Made by a program: the position numbers and the translations under genes
Part shown: positions 27,545 to 37,177 of the stretch, one piece after another
How the letters are laid out: every line of letters starts with the position of its first letter
How positions within the stretch are numbered: position 1 is the first letter of the stretch
Assembly (NCBI GenBank): GCA_036924855.1
Contig: JBAGRP010000001.1
Location: 868,001 to 932,000, forward strand
DNA: 64,000 bases
Direction of reading: 5' to 3'
From: Nitrobacteraceae bacterium AZCC 2146
Lineage (GTDB): Bacteria; Pseudomonadota; Alphaproteobacteria; Rhizobiales; Xanthobacteraceae
The notes under the pieces: generated by a model
The model's input: the letters and a program-made list of their open reading frames with translations, nothing else
Databases searched by the model: none
What the model was told of the DNA's origin: nothing

Positions 27545-28180
27545 GACGGCGCGCCGGGTGTTTTCGGAAGACCGGTGCCGATCATGGAGTCACGTGTCAC
27601 AAGCTCCGCAAGCTGCAGCTCACTCCAGCCTTCCGTACCTTCGGGGCGCATCGGCAGCACCAGGAAGCGCGTTTCCGCTGTGGAATCCCAGACGCGAATC
27701 TCGATGTCCTTCGGCAGGCTGACGCCGAAATCCGCCAGCACGCCGCGCGGATCCTTGACGGCACGCGACCGATAGGGCGCGGCCTTGTACCACACCGGCG
27801 GCAGCCCGAGCATTTCCCAAGGGTAGCAGGAGCACAATGTGCAGACGACCATGTTGTGACGCTGCGGCGTGTTCTCGATCACCACCAGATGGATCGCCGA
27901 CGCGGCTGACATGGCCGAGCGTGCTGACGGCCTTGGTGCCGTCATCCAGCAAGGCCTGCCGGAAGGCTGGATCGGTCCAGGCCTTGGCGACCACCTGCGC
28001 GCCATTGTGCGGGCCGATCTTGGTCTCGTAGGCTTGGATGATGGCGTCCAGCGCCGCCGGCTCGACATAGCCTTTTTCGGTCAGGATGCTCTCGAGCGCG
28101 CGCACCCGCAACTCGGTCTCGGACAGCTCGGAATGGTCGTGATCATGGTGGTGGTCGTGATGGTGATCATGCTCGGTCAT
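27541..28180 (-). pseudogene. nthA: Nitrile hydratase alpha subunit with one-base frameshift
   Basis: The N-terminal frame (from 28180) gives a His/Asp-rich start HDHHHDHHHDHDHSE, then a normal alpha-subunit N-terminus up to GHVSRVGD. The expected [20 protein letters not shown] continues in another frame after an extra C in the GATCCATCTG context near 27890. The metal-binding motif CTLCSC, typical of cobalt-type enzymes, and the C-terminus are present downstream and end with ATGA at the nthB start. As read, no full alpha subunit can be made, so the hydratase would be inactive unless the base is a sequencing error or a programmed shift. The His-rich leader may bind metal. Confidence 0.8.
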
Positions 28181-28245
28181 GCCGGCACGATAGGCGAAAT
28201 GTGATTGATCTGTCGAGAGTTCCGGGACTCAGATAGACCTTGTGA

Positions 28246-29007
28246 ATGGCTGTTCCCGCACCCCGCGCGCTGGCGATCGCGCCCTTCATTCTGGTTGCTG
28301 CATTGCTTGTGGCATCGGGTCATGCCGAGGCGGCCAATGGCGCCTATGCCGTCGATGCTGCCGACATCTCCGACCTCGGCTCCTGCAAGATCGAGAGCTG
28401 GCTTTCGACCGCCACCAACAGCGATTTCTCGGCGGTCGCCAATCCATCCTGCGTGGTCGAGATCGTCCGGCCGGTCGAGTTGAGCGTGATGACCAACCGC
28501 TCTCGCTCCGATGGCGACTGGAGCACCAGCATCGCGCCAAAAGCCAAGATCAATTTCATTCCCACGGGGATTGGCACCTTTGGCGTGTCGGCGCTCGGCG
28601 GCGGTGCGTTCGACGCGCTGACCGGCCAGAACACCTCCATGTTCGGCGAGATTCCCGCGACCTATCGGTTGTCCGAGATCATGCGGATCAATCTCAACGC
28701 CGGCTGGCTGTGGGACCGCACCGTCGATCGGCATTATTTCACCTACGGCGTCGGCTTCGACTGGAAGCTGACCGACCTGTTTCAGTACACCATCGAAATG
28801 TACGGGCAGGCCGGCGCGTCGGAAATTCGCAGCGTGGTGCAGCCGAAATTCCAGACCGGCATTCGCTACCGGCCCAACGAGATTTTCTCGATCGACGTGA
28901 TTTACGGCCACAACATCACCGGCGAGAACGCCAACTGGATCACGGTGGGCACCACCGTCCGGTTTCCAGCACCGGAAAATCCGCACGAATCGTCGTCGCA
29001 TTTCTGA
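28246..29007 (+). CDS. Hypothetical outer-membrane beta-barrel protein
   Basis: The 253-residue product has a signal peptide (ALAIAPFILVAALLVASGHAEA, cleaved near residue 29). Alternating strands follow, with Gly/aromatic patterns (RINLNAGWLWDR, FTYGVGFDWKL, TVGTTVRFPAP) and an aromatic C-terminus (SSHF), as in small outer-membrane barrels. Two Cys (SCKIE and PSCVVEI, ~48 and ~68) could pair. I do not recognise a family. It is divergent from nthA and followed at 39 nt by a serine hydrolase. Confidence 0.65.
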   Translation: MAVPAPRALAIAPFILVAALLVASGHAEAANGAYAVDAADISDLGSCKIESWLSTATNSDFSAVANPSCVVEIVRPVELSVMTNRSRSDGDWSTSIAPKAKINFIPTGIGTFGVSALGGGAFDALTGQNTSMFGEIPATYRLSEIMRINLNAGWLWDRTVDRHYFTYGVGFDWKLTDLFQYTIEMYGQAGASEIRSVVQPKFQTGIRYRPNEIFSIDVIYGHNITGENANWITVGTTVRFPAPENPHESSSHF

Positions 29008-29046
29008 TCTATCGTTGTGTAGAATGGCGGGCAGGGAGCGCACGCG

Positions 29047-30402
29047 TTGGGTAGCCTTGTGGTGATCAGAAAGTGCCGAGGCTGGCGCTTCGGCGCAGGC
29101 TGCTGGATCGTGTTGGCGGTCATGACGACGGGATGGTTTGCCCCGCCGGCAACAGCCGCCAATAATCTGCTGTCCGAACGGCCTGACCTCACCGGCTTTT
29201 CCGCCAGCGGACTTAACCGCGTCACCGTGCTCCTCGATGGCGAAGTGGCGCAGGGAAACCTCGCCGGCGCCATCATGCTGATCCAGCATCGGGGCAGGCC
29301 GGTCTATTATCAGGGTTTTGGCGTCCGCGATCCGCAGACCCAGGCGCCGATGACGACGGACACGCTGTTTCGGCTGTATTCGATGAGCAAGCCGATCACC
29401 AGCGTCGCGGCCATGATGCTGGTCGAGGAGGGCAAGCTCTCGCTCGATGATCCCATCTCGAAGTTCATCCCATCCTTCGCCAATGCAAAGGTCGCCATCG
29501 AGCGCGCCGGACCGGACGGCAAGCCCGTGCTCGATCTGGTGCCGGCGCGGCGACCGATCAGCGTGCTCGACCTGATGCGGCAATCCTCCGGCATCATCTC
29601 GATCTTCAGCGAACTCGGTCTCGTCACGAAGCTCTATGTCGACGCCAACCTGACGGCCGGCGATTTCGACAACCGCGAGTTTGCCGAGCGGCTGGCGAAA
29701 CTGCCATTGGCCTATCAGCCCGGAACAGTCTGGGATTACGGCCATTCGACGGACGTGCTCGGCCGCATCATCGAGGTCGCATCGGGGCAATCGCTGTACG
29801 ACTTCGAGAAGCAGCGGCTGTTCGATCCATTGCGGATGCTCGACACCAGCTACTACGTCACCGATCCGCAGAAAGTCGCCAGAATTGCGCAGCCGATGCC
29901 GCATGACCGCATCATCGGCAATGAGAGCATCAGCGATCCCACGGTGGTCCGGAAATGGCAATCCGGAGGAGGCGGCCTCGTCTCGACAACGCAAGACTAC
30001 GCCCGCTTCCTGCAGATGCTGCTCAACGAAGGCACGCTCGACGGCAAACGCTACCTGACACCAGAATCGGTGCGCCTGATGAAGAAGAACGAAGTCTCGC
30101 CGGCGACCGACGTTAAACCCTGGGCGTATTATTATCCCGGCGCCGGCTTCGGCTACGGACTCGGATTTGGCGTCCGCATCGCGCCGGGCTCGGATGGCGT
30201 GCCGGGCTACATCGGCGAGCTGGCCTGGGGCGGCGCGGCCGGAACCTATTTCTGGGCCTATCCGGACCAGGACATGGTCATGCTCTTGATGGTCCAGACG
30301 CCGACCCAGCGCGGCCGCATCCAGCCGATCCTGAAGACACTGGTCTACGAGGCAATCGAGAAGCAGCTTCCGCCATTCGGCTCTCCCGATCTGAACAAGT
30401 GA
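29047..30402 (+). CDS. Serine hydrolase, beta-lactamase class C / PBP-like
   Basis: This 451-residue exported protein has a signal peptide with cleavage near AANNLLSE. The SxxK nucleophile is YSMSKPIT (~residue 116). The second motif Tyr lies in DYGHSTD (~231), and a late GGAAGTYFWAYP loop stands at the position of K/H-T-G. The fold is shared by class C beta-lactamases, esterases and D-aminopeptidases. Antibiotic hydrolysis cannot be claimed; secreted esterase or peptidase is as likely. The start is TTG at 29047. Confidence 0.85.
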   Translation: MGSLVVIRKCRGWRFGAGCWIVLAVMTTGWFAPPATAANNLLSERPDLTGFSASGLNRVTVLLDGEVAQGNLAGAIMLIQHRGRPVYYQGFGVRDPQTQAPMTTDTLFRLYSMSKPITSVAAMMLVEEGKLSLDDPISKFIPSFANAKVAIERAGPDGKPVLDLVPARRPISVLDLMRQSSGIISIFSELGLVTKLYVDANLTAGDFDNREFAERLAKLPLAYQPGTVWDYGHSTDVLGRIIEVASGQSLYDFEKQRLFDPLRMLDTSYYVTDPQKVARIAQPMPHDRIIGNESISDPTVVRKWQSGGGGLVSTTQDYARFLQMLLNEGTLDGKRYLTPESVRLMKKNEVSPATDVKPWAYYYPGAGFGYGLGFGVRIAPGSDGVPGYIGELAWGGAAGTYFWAYPDQDMVMLLMVQTPTQRGRIQPILKTLVYEAIEKQLPPFGSPDLNK

Positions 30403-30519
30403 CTGCAATTGCGGTCCATACGGATTCCAGGCCGGCGATCGAGCAGAATTTGGCCCGATGTTGCAAAGATTAGTTATCGTCGGTGCCGAGGTTTGTTCGG
30501 CCTTCCTCGAGGGATGACC

Positions 30520-30702
30520 CGGGCGAACTGACGGTTATCCATTTTAAATATCGAACATTTAATTTAAAAAAATCCCGCGACAGGAAACGCGCTAAATTGC
30601 CGCACAAATTTAATTTTAAATTTCCAACTTTCCCATTTTAAATTAACATTTAATATCGTAAAATATTTATTTCCGGCCGGACTGCTTCGGGGAGTGCGCC
30701 TG
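30520..30702 (+). promoter_or_regulatory. AT-rich leader before the giant repeat protein gene
   Basis: From about 30520 to 30675 the sequence is dominated by ATTTAAA, TTTAAAT and TTTTAAAT words, in sharp contrast to the GC-rich surroundings. Several are near-palindromic. Such islands are typical promoter/silencer targets of MucR/Ros- or H-NS-type proteins in alphaproteobacteria. The ribosome site GGGGAG precedes ATG 30703 by 8 nt. The rest of the 300-nt gap (30403-30519) shows nothing I can name. Confidence 0.5.
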
Positions 30703-33700
30703 ATGTTAGGGCATGGGTCAACCTCGTTAATCGTCCCTGAAAACGGTCTAGCGCAGCTCTTCGGCATCGCAGCAACCGTCGACACCGATTACTCCCCATC
30801 GGATTTAACGGTGACGGTAACGGCGTTGCCATCCCACGGTACGATGCTGCTGGCCGACGGCGTCACCCCGGTGAGCCTGGGGCAGAACGTCACCCTTGCG
30901 CAGTTCACGACGTTGACGTTCAGACCGGCGATGCACGGTGATTCCAACGGCTTGCGCTTCGGATTTGCCGTGGTCGGCCCAGTCGGCGCAGAAGGCGAGG
31001 CTGGAAGCAGGCATCCGATCAAATCTGCGTCGGCACAGCCGCCGGCGAACTGGCTGGTACTGAACGTCCCGCAGAACAGTAAACCGAGGCTCATTGGCAT
31101 CCCGGCGCCAGCTGACTTCGACTATCCGATATCGGAATCATGCGTCAGGATCACCGAACTACCCTCGAATGGGATCGTGTTGCTCTCCGACGGGACTACC
31201 GTGGTCGGGCAGGGGCAAACTCTGACCGTCGCGCAGCTAACAGGATTGATGTTCAGATCGGCCGCCAGTGCATCCGGACAAGTTTCCAGCCTGAGCTACA
31301 GCATTTCCGGTTCTGCGGGAGAAACTTTCGCAGCTTGCGTGTTGCTGGTCGTCGGTCCCGCTACGCCTGCACTGTGCACCCCCATCTATGACCGCGGGGC
31401 GGGCAACAACATAGTCACCTCGGTCGCCATCGCGGCACTGCTGGAGGCAGCTCTTTCCTCATCGGGGTTGGCTGCGTCAGGGCTGCCGACCGAGGAGAAG
31501 AACATAGTGCCGTCGGATGCCGGCACACAGCAGAGTGACGCACAAAATCTGAATGTGGCTCAGGTCACAGGCGAGATGCAGCCATTCGACCTCTTAGCGC
31601 AAGCGTCGAATCTCGAAACAGAGGCCACAAATTCCACAGGTCCAAGCACGACTGCGACCGATAGTGCGCCTGCACGGAATATCGGCTCGAGCAGCCTCCC
31701 GCTTGCCACGACTCCCGCATCAACCTCGATTTTGCAAGGCAACGGGGCGACCGAGATAAAAGCGCCCAGCGATGTGGCCGTTTCCTTTTTACAATCGACA
31801 GCCGCGGCTGACGTGTTGCTGGCACCGCTAATGAACGCGGCTGCGCCGACCGCGGGCAACAGCTTGATCGCACCGCAGCTCATGAGCCTGTCGGTCACAC
31901 CCACGCCGGGCAATACCTCACAGACTTCGACATCTGCTCCGACGGCTTCGGCAAGCAGCACGTCGGCAAGCTTTGCAGCGCTGGCCGCCGGTTCGAACGC
32001 CATCGCACTCGAAAACATGAAGCAGGGTACGCCGGAGAGCGAATGGCTCATCGATCGGGGTGACCCCAGTATCGAGGGCTTTGCGGCGCAGTTTACAATT
32101 AATCACGGGCAGCGGGTCGATTTTAAGATCAACACGAACTCCACCAACTACCGCATCGATATTTACCGCATCGGTTACTACAACGGAGATGGCGCCCGAA
32201 AAGTGGCGACCATCGATCGAAATCTCGCGACGGCCCAGGTTCAGCCGGCTCCTCTGTTCGATTCAACCAGAAGATTGGTGGACGCAGGCAATTGGTCGGT
32301 GTCCGCCTCGTGGAATATCCCGGCCGACGCAGTGTCGGGCGTATACTTCGCGAAGCTGACACGCCTCGACGCCCATGGCGGCGCGAACATGATTCCGTTT
32401 ATTGTTCGCGACGATGAGAACGCGAGTGACATTACGTTCCAGACCTCCGACACGACCTGGCAGGCCTATAACTCGTGGGGCGGATACAATTTTTACGGTG
32501 GAGTCAACGGCCGGGATGGGCGCGCCTACGCCGTCAGTTATAACCGCCCGATCGTCACCCGCGACGGTGGCTTTTCGGCAGGACCGCAGGATTTTATCTT
32601 CGGGGTCGAATATCCGGCGATCCGATGGCTCGAGCAGAATGGATACGACGTCAACTATATTTCCGGCATCGATACCGCTCGATCCGGCGCGCAGCTCCTC
32701 AACAGCAAGGTTTTCCTGTCGGTCGGCCACGACGAATACTGGTCCGCGGACCAACGAGCCAATGTGGAGGCGGCCCGCAACGCTGGCGTTAATTTAGCAT
32801 TCCTGAGCGGCAATGAGGTCTATTGGCAGACGCGCTGGGAATCGAGCATCGATGGCACCGGCACGCCCTATAAAACCCTTGTGTCCTACAAAGAGCGTTG
32901 GGCAAACGCCAACATCGACACCAATGGCACCACATCGACATGGCGTGATCCCGAATTAGGATCGGGCCGCCCTGAAAATGGACTCACCGGCACAATATTC
33001 ACGGTCGATTCTTACCGACTCGATACCATCACCATTCCATACAATCTCTCAAACTTCCGTTTCTGGAAAAATACCGCGGTTGACAATATTCAGCCGGGCC
33101 AAGTGTATTCGCTGGTGCCAAATCTGCTCGGCTACGAATGGGATTCGGATCTTGACAACGGGGCTCGTCCGGCCGGATTGATTGCTCTGTCGTCGACAAC
33201 CGTCAATGTCGATCAATTGTTGCTCGACTACGGCAACACAACCGGCCCAGGCACTGCAACTCATAGTCTGACGCTGTACCGCGCGCCGAGCGGTGCACTG
33301 GTGTTCGGTGCAGGCACCGTCTACTGGTCGTGGGGCCTGGATGCGAACCATGACCTTGAGACAACACCCACGGATCGGAATGTTCAGCAGGCGATGGTCA
33401 ACCTGTTCGCCGACATGGGTGTTCAACCCAGCACGCTGATGACGAGCCTCGCGATCGCCTCGCAGACCACCGATAACACCAAGCCGACGACGACCATCAC
33501 CTCTCCGACCGCGAGCGGATCCTACACTGCCGCGCGGCCGATCGTGATCAGCGGCACCGCCGCCGATGCAGGGGGCGGATCAGTTGCGGTTGTCGAAGTG
33601 TCCACGGACGGCGGCACAAGTTGGCATCGCGCGACCGGATTTGAAAATTGGACCTATACCTGGGTTCCGCTTGCAGGCGGCACCTACAATATCAAATCGC

Positions 33701-36700
33701 GGGCCGTCGACGACAGCGTTAATCTGGAGACGCCGGGTGCGGGCAGGACCATCACCGTCGCAGCAGCGCCGGTATGGAGCCTGTTCTCGCCGTCAGCTAC
33801 TCCGGCGATTACATCCGACACTGACGTTGGCTTCGTGAACCTGGGAGTGAAGTTCACGTCCTCGCAGTCGGGCACGATTGCAGGCATCAAGTTCTACAAG
33901 GGACTGGGTGACGGCGGCACTCACGTTGGTTCTCTGTGGAGCGGCACCGGCACTCTGCTGGGCAGCGCGACATTTACCCAGGAGACCGCGGGCGGCTGGC
34001 AGACAGTCACGTTCAATAATCCGATCTCGATCACGGCGGGAACGACCTACCTCGCCAGCTATCGCAGCAGCGGTCACTACGCGAACACTGGCAATTACTT
34101 CGCCGGAACATTCACCAACGGTCCGCTGACAGCGCAAGTCGGAAATGGCTTTTACACCTATAGCGCCAATAGTGTGTTTCCGACCACGGCCTCTAACGGC
34201 ACCAATTATTGGGTGGATGTGATCTTCGCCCCGGTCAACACCCCCAATCAGCCGCCTGTTGCAGTTAACGATAGTGGATTCACGGTCACGCGCGACACAC
34301 CAATGACCTTTGCGGCCTCCGTCCTTCTGGCCAACGACACCGATCCGAATGGTGATATTCTTTCTATCACCGGCGTAAGCACGGCGTCGGGCGGTTCGGT
34401 CAACTTCAACAGCCAGACCAATGTCGTCACCTTCACGCCGAACGCCGGCTATACCGGTCCGGCGAGCTTTAGCTACGCCATATCTGACGGCCGTGGCGGA
34501 ACCGGCTCGGCCATCGTCAACATGACAGTGGCGCCGCCATCCAACACCGTGAGCCTGTTCTCGAGCTCTGATACACCGGCGATTCTGTCCGACCCGGACA
34601 CGAGCCAGATTAATCTCGGCGTGAGATTCGTATCCTCGTCAGCTGGCGCCATTACAGGCATCAAGTACTACAAAGGTGCCAGCGATACCGGCACCCATGT
34701 GGGCTCGCTGTGGACCAGCACCGGTACATTGCTGGGGAGCGCGACGTTCGCCAGCGAAACGACGAGCGGCTGGCAGACCGTCACGTTCAATAATCCGATT
34801 TCAATCACGGCAGGCACAACATACGTCGCCAGCTATCATAGCAATGGCCACTACACTTCCACGGGTGGCTATTTCGGGACTGCTCGCGTCAGCGGTCCGC
34901 TGACAGCACCGGCCAGCGGCAATGGCGTTTACACCTACAGCAACAGCAACGTGTTCCCGACCAGTACATTTGGCGCGACCAATTACTGGGTGGACGTCCT
35001 GTTCAGCGCCCCCAACCAGCCGCCGGTTGCTGTTAACGACAGTGGATTCAGCACCGCGCAGAATACAGTGCTCACCATTGCAGCATCGGCCCTGCTGGCC
35101 AACGACAGCGATCCGAACGGCGATACTCTGACGATCACCGGCGTGAGCGGCGCCGCGAACGGCACGGTGAGCTTCAACGCCCAGGCCAATACCGTCAGCT
35201 TTACTCCGACAGCAGGCTATGCCGGTTCGGCCTCCTTCAACTATTCCATCTCTGACGGGCGGAGCGGCACGGCCAACGCGGCGGTCAGCCTGACGGTGAA
35301 CTCTTCGGTTAACCAGCCACCGGTTGCCAACAACGACAGCGGATTCAACACCGTGCAGAATACGGCGCTCACCATTGCAGCGTCGGCCCTGTTGACCAAT
35401 GACACCGATCCGAACGGCGATCCCTTGACGATCACAGGCGTGAGCGGCGCCGTCAACGGCACGGTGAGCTTCAACGCTCAGGCCAACACGGTCACCTTTA
35501 CTCCGACGGCCGGCTATACCGGCGCCGCCTCCTTCAATTACGCAATCTCCGACGGGCGGAGCGGCACCGCAAATGCGATAGTCAGTCTGACGGTGAATGC
35601 TCCGAGCACGAGCCTGTTCTCGAGTTCGGACACACCTGCGGTTCTCTCCGATCCTGACACGAGCCAGGTCAATCTCGGCGTGAGATTTGTATCCTCGTCA
35701 GCAGGCTCCATCACAGGCATCAAGTACTACAAGGGCGCCAGCGATACCGGCACCCATGTCGGCTCGCTGTGGACCAGCACTGGCACATTGCTGGCGAACG
35801 CGACATTCACCAACGAGACGGGGAGCGGCTGGCAGACCGTCGCGTTCAGCAGCCCGGTTTCGATCATTGCGGGCACAACCTACGTCGCCAGCTATCATAG
35901 CAATGGCCACTACACTTCCACGAGCGGCTATTTCGGAACTGCTCGCATCAGCGGTCCGCTGACAGCACCGGCCAGCGGCAATGGCGTTTACACCTACAGC
36001 AACAGCAACGTGCTCCCGACCAGTACATTTGGCGCGACCAACTACTGGGTGGATGTCCTGTTCAGCGCCAGCGGCGCCGCCAATCAGCCGCCGGTTGCTG
36101 TTAACGACAGCGGCTTCAGCACCGCGCAGAATACGGCACTCACCATTGCAGCGTCGGCCCTGCTGGCCAACGATACCGATCCGAATGGCGATCCTCTGAC
36201 GATCACCGGCGTGAGTGGCGCCGTCAACGGCACGGTGAGCTTCAACGCCCAGGCCAATACCGTCACCTTTACCCCAACGACCGGTTACACAGGGGCGGCC
36301 TCGTTCAACTATTCCATCTCTGACGGGCGAAGCGGTACGGCCAACGCGGCAGTCAGCCTGACGGTGAACTCTCCGGTTAACCAGCCGCCGGTTGCTGTTA
36401 ACGACAGCGGCTTCAGCACCGCGCAGAATACGGCACTCACCATTGCAGCGTCGGCCCTGCTGGCCAACGACAGCGATCCGAACGGCGATCCTCTGACGAT
36501 CACCGGCGTGAGCGGCGCCGTGAACGGTACGGTCAGCTTCAACGCCCAGGCCAATACCGTCAGCTTTACCCCAACGACCGGTTACACAGGGGCGGCCTCC
36601 TTCAATTATGCAATCTCCGACGGGCGGAGCGGCACCGCATCCGCCAATGTCGCACTCTCAGTGACGGGTGCGGCAACTGTGAGCTTGTTCAGTGCAAGCT

Positions 36701-37167
36701 TCACACCCAGTATTGTTAGTGTCGCCGATCCCAACGCGGTCGAACTCGGGCTCAAGTTTCAGTCCTCCAGCGCGGGTCAGATCACCGGTATCCGCTTCTA
36801 CAAGGGGCCACAAAACACTGGCACCCACGTTGCAGATCTCTGGAGCACCACAGGAACACTGCTTGCCACCGCGACCTTCACGAACGAAACCGCGAGCGGA
36901 TGGCAGCAAGTCACCTTCGCGAACCCTGTGACGATCGCGGCGGGGACGACTTATGTCGCTTCCTACCACACCAACGGCAACTATTCGGCGGACCCAAATT
37001 ACTTCGCGACCGCCCATACCAGCGGCCCGCTGACGGCCCCGTCAAGTTCAGCCAGCGGCGGCAATGGCGTGTACGCGTACGGCAGCGGCGGACTTTTCCC
37101 CACCAACACGTATAATTCGAACAGCTACGGCGTCGATGTCCTCTTCAGGGCACAGTTGGTAGCATAG
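30703..37167 (+). CDS. Giant multidomain protein: DMFase-like domain plus DUF4082 and cadherin-like repeats
   Basis: The product has 2154 residues. The order is: two cadherin-like N-terminal modules (~7-77, ~126-187), a Ser/Thr/Ala-rich region (~240-436), then a domain resembling the beta-subunit C-terminal domain of N,N-dimethylformamidase (~439-909, motifs GHDEYWSADQ and SGNEVYWQTRW). An Ig-like module (~927-1020) follows. Then come four DUF4082-like modules (~1025-1177, ~1283-1435, ~1637-1789, ~1993-2148) interspersed with five tandem-95/cadherin-like modules carrying LANDTDPNGD calcium-type loops (one, then two, then two). No signal peptide or membrane segment is seen, so secretion by a type I system is plausible but unproven. 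ATG 30703 was preferred over GTG 30694 because GGGGAG is well spaced. Surface adhesion or polymer/amide binding is inference. Confidence 0.8.
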   Translation: MLGHGSTSLIVPENGLAQLFGIAATVDTDYSPSDLTVTVTALPSHGTMLLADGVTPVSLGQNVTLAQFTTLTFRPAMHGDSNGLRFGFAVVGPVGAEGEAGSRHPIKSASAQPPANWLVLNVPQNSKPRLIGIPAPADFDYPISESCVRITELPSNGIVLLSDGTTVVGQGQTLTVAQLTGLMFRSAASASGQVSSLSYSISGSAGETFAACVLLVVGPATPALCTPIYDRGAGNNIVTSVAIAALLEAALSSSGLAASGLPTEEKNIVPSDAGTQQSDAQNLNVAQVTGEMQPFDLLAQASNLETEATNSTGPSTTATDSAPARNIGSSSLPLATTPASTSILQGNGATEIKAPSDVAVSFLQSTAAADVLLAPLMNAAAPTAGNSLIAPQLMSLSVTPTPGNTSQTSTSAPTASASSTSASFAALAAGSNAIALENMKQGTPESEWLIDRGDPSIEGFAAQFTINHGQRVDFKINTNSTNYRIDIYRIGYYNGDGARKVATIDRNLATAQVQPAPLFDSTRRLVDAGNWSVSASWNIPADAVSGVYFAKLTRLDAHGGANMIPFIVRDDENASDITFQTSDTTWQAYNSWGGYNFYGGVNGRDGRAYAVSYNRPIVTRDGGFSAGPQDFIFGVEYPAIRWLEQNGYDVNYISGIDTARSGAQLLNSKVFLSVGHDEYWSADQRANVEAARNAGVNLAFLSGNEVYWQTRWESSIDGTGTPYKTLVSYKERWANANIDTNGTTSTWRDPELGSGRPENGLTGTIFTVDSYRLDTITIPYNLSNFRFWKNTAVDNIQPGQVYSLVPNLLGYEWDSDLDNGARPAGLIALSSTTVNVDQLLLDYGNTTGPGTATHSLTLYRAPSGALVFGAGTVYWSWGLDANHDLETTPTDRNVQQAMVNLFADMGVQPSTLMTSLAIASQTTDNTKPTTTITSPTASGSYTAARPIVISGTAADAGGGSVAVVEVSTDGGTSWHRATGFENWTYTWVPLAGGTYNIKSRAVDDSVNLETPGAGRTITVAAAPVWSLFSPSATPAITSDTDVGFVNLGVKFTSSQSGTIAGIKFYKGLGDGGTHVGSLWSGTGTLLGSATFTQETAGGWQTVTFNNPISITAGTTYLASYRSSGHYANTGNYFAGTFTNGPLTAQVGNGFYTYSANSVFPTTASNGTNYWVDVIFAPVNTPNQPPVAVNDSGFTVTRDTPMTFAASVLLANDTDPNGDILSITGVSTASGGSVNFNSQTNVVTFTPNAGYTGPASFSYAISDGRGGTGSAIVNMTVAPPSNTVSLFSSSDTPAILSDPDTSQINLGVRFVSSSAGAITGIKYYKGASDTGTHVGSLWTSTGTLLGSATFASETTSGWQTVTFNNPISITAGTTYVASYHSNGHYTSTGGYFGTARVSGPLTAPASGNGVYTYSNSNVFPTSTFGATNYWVDVLFSAPNQPPVAVNDSGFSTAQNTVLTIAASALLANDSDPNGDTLTITGVSGAANGTVSFNAQANTVSFTPTAGYAGSASFNYSISDGRSGTANAAVSLTVNSSVNQPPVANNDSGFNTVQNTALTIAASALLTNDTDPNGDPLTITGVSGAVNGTVSFNAQANTVTFTPTAGYTGAASFNYAISDGRSGTANAIVSLTVNAPSTSLFSSSDTPAVLSDPDTSQVNLGVRFVSSSAGSITGIKYYKGASDTGTHVGSLWTSTGTLLANATFTNETGSGWQTVAFSSPVSIIAGTTYVASYHSNGHYTSTSGYFGTARISGPLTAPASGNGVYTYSNSNVLPTSTFGATNYWVDVLFSASGAANQPPVAVNDSGFSTAQNTALTIAASALLANDTDPNGDPLTITGVSGAVNGTVSFNAQANTVTFTPTTGYTGAASFNYSISDGRSGTANAAVSLTVNSPVNQPPVAVNDSGFSTAQNTALTIAASALLANDSDPNGDPLTITGVSGAVNGTVSFNAQANTVSFTPTTGYTGAASFNYAISDGRSGTASANVALSVTGAATVSLFSASFTPSIVSVADPNAVELGLKFQSSSAGQITGIRFYKGPQNTGTHVADLWSTTGTLLATATFTNETASGWQQVTFANPVTIAAGTTYVASYHTNGNYSADPNYFATAHTSGPLTAPSSSASGGNGVYAYGSGGLFPTNTYNSNSYGVDVLFRAQLVA
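36085..36678 (+). repeat. Two near-identical 297-nt tandem repeats inside the giant gene
   Basis: CAGCCGCCGGTTGCTG begins at 36085 and again at 36382, and long stretches after each are identical base for base, including the whole block around CTTCAGCACCGCGCAGAATA. Each unit is 99 codons and encodes one cadherin-like module. Identity at DNA level, including third positions, points to recent duplication or gene conversion. Related but more diverged units lie at about 34246, 35011 and 35308. Confidence 0.85.
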
Positions 37168-37177
37168 GAGAGCGGCC

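Noticed and set aside
34246..36670. Regularly spaced repeats considered as a CRISPR array
   Set aside because: The repeats are ~300 nt, in one long frame, and encode protein modules with no short repeats or unique spacers. No cas genes are present.
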